DNA from: Vulcanimicrobiota bacterium
Lineage (GTDB): Bacteria > Vulcanimicrobiota > Vulcanimicrobiia > Vulcanimicrobiales > Vulcanimicrobiaceae
NCBI GenBank assembly: GCA_030038335.1
Contig: JASHPC010000053.1
Span: 1 to 9,307 of the forward strand
DNA length: 9,307 nucleotides
Direction of reading: 5' to 3'
Position 1 is the stretch's first letter. Every line of letters starts with the position of its first letter. Made by a program: the position numbers and the translations under genes. A model generated the notes under the pieces. It was given only the letters and a program-made list of their open reading frames with translations. It searched no databases and was not told the DNA's origin. Shown here piece by piece: positions 5,820 through 9,307 of this stretch.

Positions 5820-7285
5820 GCGCCAACCTCGCACTCCGCGACGCGACGAAGAATCGATCTGACGCGCTGCATTCCAATCTCTCTGCCCCACGCAAACGGT
5901 CCACGAGGATAGTTCGTCCCGAGGCGCATCGCTAGGTCGACGTCGTCCTCGCTCGCAACGCCCTCTTCGACCGCGAGCGCAGCCTCGTTGACGATCGCGC
6001 AGATCGTGCGGCCCAGGAAGAGTCCCGGTTCAGGCGCGACCCGAACGACACTGTGCCCCATCGCCTCGAAGGTGGCGCGCGCTAGCGCTATCGCAGCGTC
6101 CGACGCCGCCGGCGACGTAAGCTCGACGCCGCGTTGCGCCTCGAGCAAACCGACGACGCCGTAGCCGACGAGCCGTTCCGGGTTGCGTATCGCTTTCGCG
6201 CAGCGCGCAATATCAGTTGCATAGGCGTCGGCGAGGATGACGCCTCGCGGAGCGAGGACTTCGCCGGCGCGAACGATCTCGGCGCTGACGTCCGTTTCGC
6301 CGTCGTCGCGACGCGCATCGACGAAGATTTCGAGAGGCTCTCGCATTGTAGCGACTTCGTCGAGGTCTTCGATGCGCGTGACCATAGCCGCATGCGCATC
6401 GACGGCCTTCGACAGTTCGTCGGCGAATCGCCCCGTGCCGAGGACGACGGCACGCGCTTCTCCGTCGCGCTGCCGTGGAGCAACGGCACCGTCACGAGAG
6501 GTACGCGGCTCGTCGTATGAGTAGAAGCCGGCGCCGCTCTTTCGTCCCAACGTTCCTCGCGCAACGAGATCCCGCTGCAGCGCGCTTGGAGTGAATCGCG
6601 CGGCGCCCGTACGCTCGTACACGGATTCGCTCGTCGCGAGATTCACGTCGAGTCCGATGAAGTCCATCAACTCGAACGGCCCCATGCGAAAACCGGCACC
6701 GCGCGCGAGCGCGTCGAGATCCTCGATCGTTGCAACGTTTCTTTCCAGCGCGCGAAGCGCTTGCAGATAGTACGGCCGCGCGACGCGATTCACGACGAAT
6801 CCCGGCGTGTCCGACGCGAGGATCGCAGTTCTTCCAACGCGCTCGACGAATCCGCGTGCACTCGCGATCGTGCCACTCGCGCTCCTTGTACCGCGCACGA
6901 CCTCGACGAGCCGCATCTTTTCCGGTGGATTGAAGAAGTGAAGTCCAACCGCGCGCTCCGGTCCAGAGAGCGCACCGGCGATCTCCGACACGGAGAGCGA
7001 CGAGGTGTTCGTCGCGAGCACGGCATTCGGAAGCGCGCGCGCCATCGACGCAAAAACTGCGCGCTTGAGGTCGAGCTTTTCAGGGACGGCTTCGATCGCG
7101 AATGCGGCCTCTTCGTCGTGCGGGATCGCGTCGACGATCGATGCCTCGGGCACGCGGGCCGAGGCTCGCGCACGTGCCGCCGCATCCGGCTCGACGAGGG
7201 TCACGGCGTATCCGCCGGCGACTGCAACCGAGGCGATGCCGGCGCCCATGCTGCCTCCGCCGACGACGACGACTCGATCCGCCAT
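5810..7285 (-). CDS. 3-hydroxyacyl-CoA dehydrogenase, PaaH-type two-unit form
   Basis: NAD-dependent oxidation of 3-hydroxyacyl-CoA (3-hydroxybutyryl-CoA or 3-hydroxyadipyl-CoA) to 3-ketoacyl-CoA. The 491-residue protein has an NAD-binding domain with GGGSMGAG (9-16), VIEAVPEKL-type motif (IEAVPEK, 64-70), NTSSLSVSE (93-101), the catalytic pair H116 and E128 in GLHFFNP..LVEVV, and N166 in PGFVVNR. The first C-terminal domain (about 167-258) contains GFRMGPFELMDFIGLDV. A middle Rossmann-like segment (about 277-418) leads to a second C-terminal domain with LGTNYPRGPFAWG (455-467), closely resembling E. coli PaaH. The stretch between the first dinucleotide strand and IEAVPE is about 20-25 residues shorter than usual. 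ATG at 7285 starts right before the Rossmann strand; GAAGG lies 8 nt upstream. A start at 7360 would add 25 unrelated residues and overlap the Nudix gene. No paa genes are nearby, so I give no symbol. Confidence 0.93.
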   Translation of the reverse strand: MADRVVVVGGGSMGAGIASVAVAGGYAVTLVEPDAAARARASARVPEASIVDAIPHDEEAAFAIEAVPEKLDLKRAVFASMARALPNAVLATNTSSLSVSEIAGALSGPERAVGLHFFNPPEKMRLVEVVRGTRSASGTIASARGFVERVGRTAILASDTPGFVVNRVARPYYLQALRALERNVATIEDLDALARGAGFRMGPFELMDFIGLDVNLATSESVYERTGAARFTPSALQRDLVARGTLGRKSGAGFYSYDEPRTSRDGAVAPRQRDGEARAVVLGTGRFADELSKAVDAHAAMVTRIEDLDEVATMREPLEIFVDARRDDGETDVSAEIVRAGEVLAPRGVILADAYATDIARCAKAIRNPERLVGYGVVGLLEAQRGVELTSPAASDAAIALARATFEAMGHSVVRVAPEPGLFLGRTICAIVNEAALAVEEGVASEDDVDLAMRLGTNYPRGPFAWGREIGMQRVRSILRRVAECEVGAYG

Positions 7286-7339
7286 GTTCTGCGCCTTCGT
7301 GAGAGGAGACGCCGATGCTTCGTTGGAGGAACCTCGACG
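7286..7339. promoter_or_regulatory. Divergent intergenic region between the dehydrogenase and Nudix genes
   Basis: These 54 bp must hold control signals for both directions or be transcribed from overlapping promoters. They contain ribosome binding sites for both genes (GAAGG at 7294-7298 on minus, GGAGGA at 7325-7330 on plus). I see no convincing -10/-35 pair. Confidence 0.4.
7325..7330 (+). promoter_or_regulatory. Ribosome binding site for the Nudix hydrolase
   Basis: GGAGGA lies 9 nt before ATG at 7340. It fixes the start of the Nudix protein and shows that the open frame extending 193 codons further upstream, antisense to the dehydrogenase gene, is not part of it. Confidence 0.75.
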
Positions 7340-7891
7340 ATGGAAAAACCTCAGTGGCAAACGCTCGAATCACAGTACGTCATCGATACGCCGTTCCTTC
7401 GAATTCGGCGCGACGCGGTTCGACTTCCGAATGGTACGGTCGTGCCCGAGTACTTCGTGCGCGAGTCGGCCGGCTTCGTCATCGTCTTTGCGTTGACGCA
7501 CGACGAACGGCTCCTGCTCGTACGCCAATACCGGTACGGCAACGATAGTATCGGCCTCGAGCTTCCCGCCGGCATGCTCGAGCCCGGTGAAGAGCCGGAA
7601 TCCTGCGCCAGACGGGAACTCGTAGAGGAGACCGGCTATGAAGCGCGCGAGCTGCGTCTCCTCGCTACGTACGCAGCGGAGGCGGTGCGCTCCGACGCGC
7701 GTGCCTACATCTTTACCGCGCGAGGGGCACGTAAGGTGGCCGAGCCGCGACTCGACGCAACCGAACACCTCGAAGTGGAGCTGGTGACCGTCGAAGCGTT
7801 CGAATCCATGCTCCTCGACGGACGGGTCGACGCGCTCTCGACGGTTGCCGCCGGGTATCGTGCTCTGGCGGACCGAATGTCTGTTCGATGA
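7340..7891 (+). CDS. Nudix hydrolase, ADP-ribose pyrophosphatase-like
   Basis: Hydrolyses a nucleoside diphosphate linked to another moiety, with Mg2+ bound by the Nudix helix. The 183-residue protein has a complete Nudix box, G-x5-E-x7-REUxEExGU, at residues 78-100: G78, E84, then RELVEETGY (92-100). VRQYRYG (61-67) and ELPAGML (74-80) are typical of the ADP-ribose pyrophosphatase (NudF-like) branch. However, the proline expected about 15 residues after the Nudix box in that branch is missing: the region reads ATYAAEAVRSDARAY (109-123). The true substrate is therefore uncertain. The start is ATG at 7340 behind a strong GGAGGA. Its TGA (7889-7891) overlaps the ATG of the lhr-like helicase, so the two are translationally coupled; a nucleotide-pool clean-up enzyme paired with a repair-type helicase is plausible but inferred. 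No signal peptide; cytoplasmic. Confidence 0.93.
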   Translation: MEKPQWQTLESQYVIDTPFLRIRRDAVRLPNGTVVPEYFVRESAGFVIVFALTHDERLLLVRQYRYGNDSIGLELPAGMLEPGEEPESCARRELVEETGYEARELRLLATYAAEAVRSDARAYIFTARGARKVAEPRLDATEHLEVELVTVEAFESMLLDGRVDALSTVAAGYRALADRMSVR

Positions 7892-9307
7892 AGCCCCCGT
7901 TCCATCCGTTGGTCGCGCAGTGGTTCGCCGAGCGCTACGGAGAGCCGACCGAGCCGCAACGGCAAGGCTGGCCGCTCGTCGCGGCCGGCTCCGACGTTCT
8001 TCTTTGCGCGCCGACCGGCTCGGGAAAAACATTGGCGGCGTTCTCGATCTGCCTCGACGATCTCGTAAAGCGCGCCGCGACGGGGCAGCTTCCAAGTCAG
8101 ACGCTCGTCGTCTACGTCTCGCCTCTCAAAGCGCTGAGCAATGACGTCCGCAAGAATCTCGAGACGCCGCTACACGAACTGACGGCTCGCACAATAGAAC
8201 AAGGTGTGACGCTCGACACGATCCGCACTGCCGTGCGAACGGGGGACACGACTCCAGCCGAGCGCGCGCAGATGCTGCGCACGCCACCGCACGTGATCGT
8301 CACGACGCCCGAGTCGCTCTTCATTCTCCTTACCGCACAGAAGTCTCGCGCGCTCTTCGGCGGCGTTACGACGGTGATCGTCGACGAGATTCACGCGATG
8401 GCGGGAGATAAGCGCGGCGCACATCTCGCACTGACGCTCGCCCGGCTCGACGCGCTCGTGCAACGAGAGGGCGGAAAGAAACCGCAGCGCATCGGCCTTT
8501 CGGCGACGGTCCGTCCCCTCGAGTCCATCGCTCGATACCTGAGTCCGCGAGCGGAGATCGTCGACGTGGGCAGCCGCCGCGAGATGGAGCTGCGCGTCGA
8601 GGTTCCGCGCGACGAGCTCAGCGCGGTCGCGAGCACGTCGATGTGGGACGAGATCTACGACCGCGTCGCCGACGAGATCCGCGCGCATCGCACGACGCTC
8701 GTCTTCGTGCCAACGCGTCGAATGAGCGAGCGTGCAGCCTTCGCGCTCACCGAACGCTTGGGCGAAGGCGTGCTCTTGCCTCACCACGGAAGCCTTTCGT
8801 GCGAGTCGCGTTTCGAAGCGGAGCGACGCCTGAAGTGCGGCGAGCTACGCGCAGTCGTCGCGACGGCATCGCTCGAACTCGGCATCGACATCGGCACGAT
8901 CGATCTCGTCGTGCAGCTTGGCACTCCACGCGCGATCGGCGTCGCGCTGCAGCGCATCGGCCGTTCGGGGCATTGGATCGGCGCAAAGCCGAAAGGACTC
9001 ATCTTCGCGACGACGCGCGATGAACTCGTCGAATGCGCGGCGCTCGTGCATGGACTGCGTTCCGGCGTCATGGACGCACTCGCCGTCCCCCGCCCTCCGC
9101 TCGACATTCTCGCACAGCAGGTCGTCGCAGCCTGCGCAGAAGGCGAATGGCGCAGCGACGATCTCTATGCGCTCGTGACGTCGACCTATTCGTACCGCGA
9201 TCTCAGGCGTGACGATTTCGAACGCGTGGTGGCTATGGTCGCCGACGGCGTTGCGACGTCGCGAGGCCGAAGCGGCACGTACGTGCACTACGATCGAGTA
9301 AATGGGC
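7888..9307 (+). CDS. lhr: Lhr-family DEAD/DEAH-box (SF2) helicase, N-terminal 473 residues, cut by window edge
   Basis: An ATP-dependent 3'-5' nucleic-acid helicase of the Large helicase-related group, implicated in DNA repair in other bacteria. Direct translation to the window end stays open. Motifs in order: Q-motif TEPQRQGWP (21-29), Walker A APTGSGKT (41-48), SPLKAL (79-84), TTPESL (139-144), Walker B DEIH (166-169) followed by the Lhr-typical KRGAHLALTLARL (175-187), SAT (205-207), FVPTRR (273-278), TASLELGIDIG (326-336) and the arginine-finger motif QRIGRSGH (355-362). The start of the winged-helix region follows (from about 420); the rest, including the Lhr-specific C-terminal part, is outside the window, so Lhr-Core versus full Lhr cannot be told. 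ATG at 7888 overlaps the Nudix stop as ATGA; no separate ribosome binding site is needed. Residues before the Q-motif fit a normal short N-terminus. Confidence 0.94.
   Translation, partial: MKPPFHPLVAQWFAERYGEPTEPQRQGWPLVAAGSDVLLCAPTGSGKTLAAFSICLDDLVKRAATGQLPSQTLVVYVSPLKALSNDVRKNLETPLHELTARTIEQGVTLDTIRTAVRTGDTTPAERAQMLRTPPHVIVTTPESLFILLTAQKSRALFGGVTTVIVDEIHAMAGDKRGAHLALTLARLDALVQREGGKKPQRIGLSATVRPLESIARYLSPRAEIVDVGSRREMELRVEVPRDELSAVASTSMWDEIYDRVADEIRAHRTTLVFVPTRRMSERAAFALTERLGEGVLLPHHGSLSCESRFEAERRLKCGELRAVVATASLELGIDIGTIDLVVQLGTPRAIGVALQRIGRSGHWIGAKPKGLIFATTRDELVECAALVHGLRSGVMDALAVPRPPLDILAQQVVAACAEGEWRSDDLYALVTSTYSYRDLRRDDFERVVAMVADGVATSRGRSGTYVHYDRVNG

Noticed and set aside
5484..5891. 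135-codon minus-strand open frame opposite the lipoprotein
   Set aside because: Arg-rich shadow frame; the plus-strand frame has a signal peptide, lipobox and ribosome binding site.
6761..7339. Upstream extension of the Nudix frame by 193 codons
   Set aside because: It runs antisense to the dehydrogenase gene, has no domain features, and the strong ribosome binding site at 7325-7330 sets the start at 7340.

Overview
The window is GC-rich bacterial chromosome (by eye about 60% or more GC), densely packed with ordinary-looking genes, several using GTG or TTG starts. I see no rRNA, tRNA, CRISPR array, insertion sequence or phage gene. Shine-Dalgarno sequences of the GGAGG/GGTGA type and a lipobox lipoprotein point to a bacterium. 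The codon habits and gene set would suit a deep-branching soil lineage (for example Eremiobacterota/Vulcanimicrobiota-like), but that placement is a weak guess and nothing here proves it.

Layout: (A) 1-3507, minus strand: a three-gene cluster transcribed right to left, cysK (cysteine synthase), then a zinc-type asparaginase II, then the N-terminal 510 residues of metH (cobalamin-dependent methionine synthase), which runs off the left edge. The cysK-asparaginase gap is 43 bp, and asparaginase and metH overlap by 25 bp, so this looks like one operon for sulfur amino acid synthesis with an asparaginase embedded in it. (B) 3508-3581: a 74-bp divergent intergenic region holding an 8-bp-arm inverted repeat and an adjoining LexA-box-like sequence. 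(C) 3582-5819, plus strand: an exported class-C beta-lactamase-fold serine hydrolase with a long two-part beta-rich tail, followed after 78 bp by a small lipoprotein of unknown family. (D) 5810-7285, minus strand: a PaaH-type 3-hydroxyacyl-CoA dehydrogenase whose 3' end overlaps the lipoprotein gene tail to tail by 10 bp. (E) 7340-9307, plus strand: a Nudix hydrolase coupled by an ATGA overlap to an Lhr-family helicase, which runs off the right edge.

Functionally, A makes cysteine and methionine, and the asparaginase could supply aspartate, the precursor of homoserine and homocysteine (inference). C is a cell-envelope pair of unknown substrate. D is acyl-CoA beta-oxidation or aromatic/dicarboxylate catabolism. 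E resembles a nucleotide-housekeeping plus nucleic-acid-repair pair. I found no clear new defence or mobile system. The most interesting items are the divergent control region, the asparaginase inside the Cys/Met operon, the shortened and internally duplicated dehydrogenase, and the orphan lipoprotein. Two genes (metH and lhr) are open at the window edges and are read here by direct translation.
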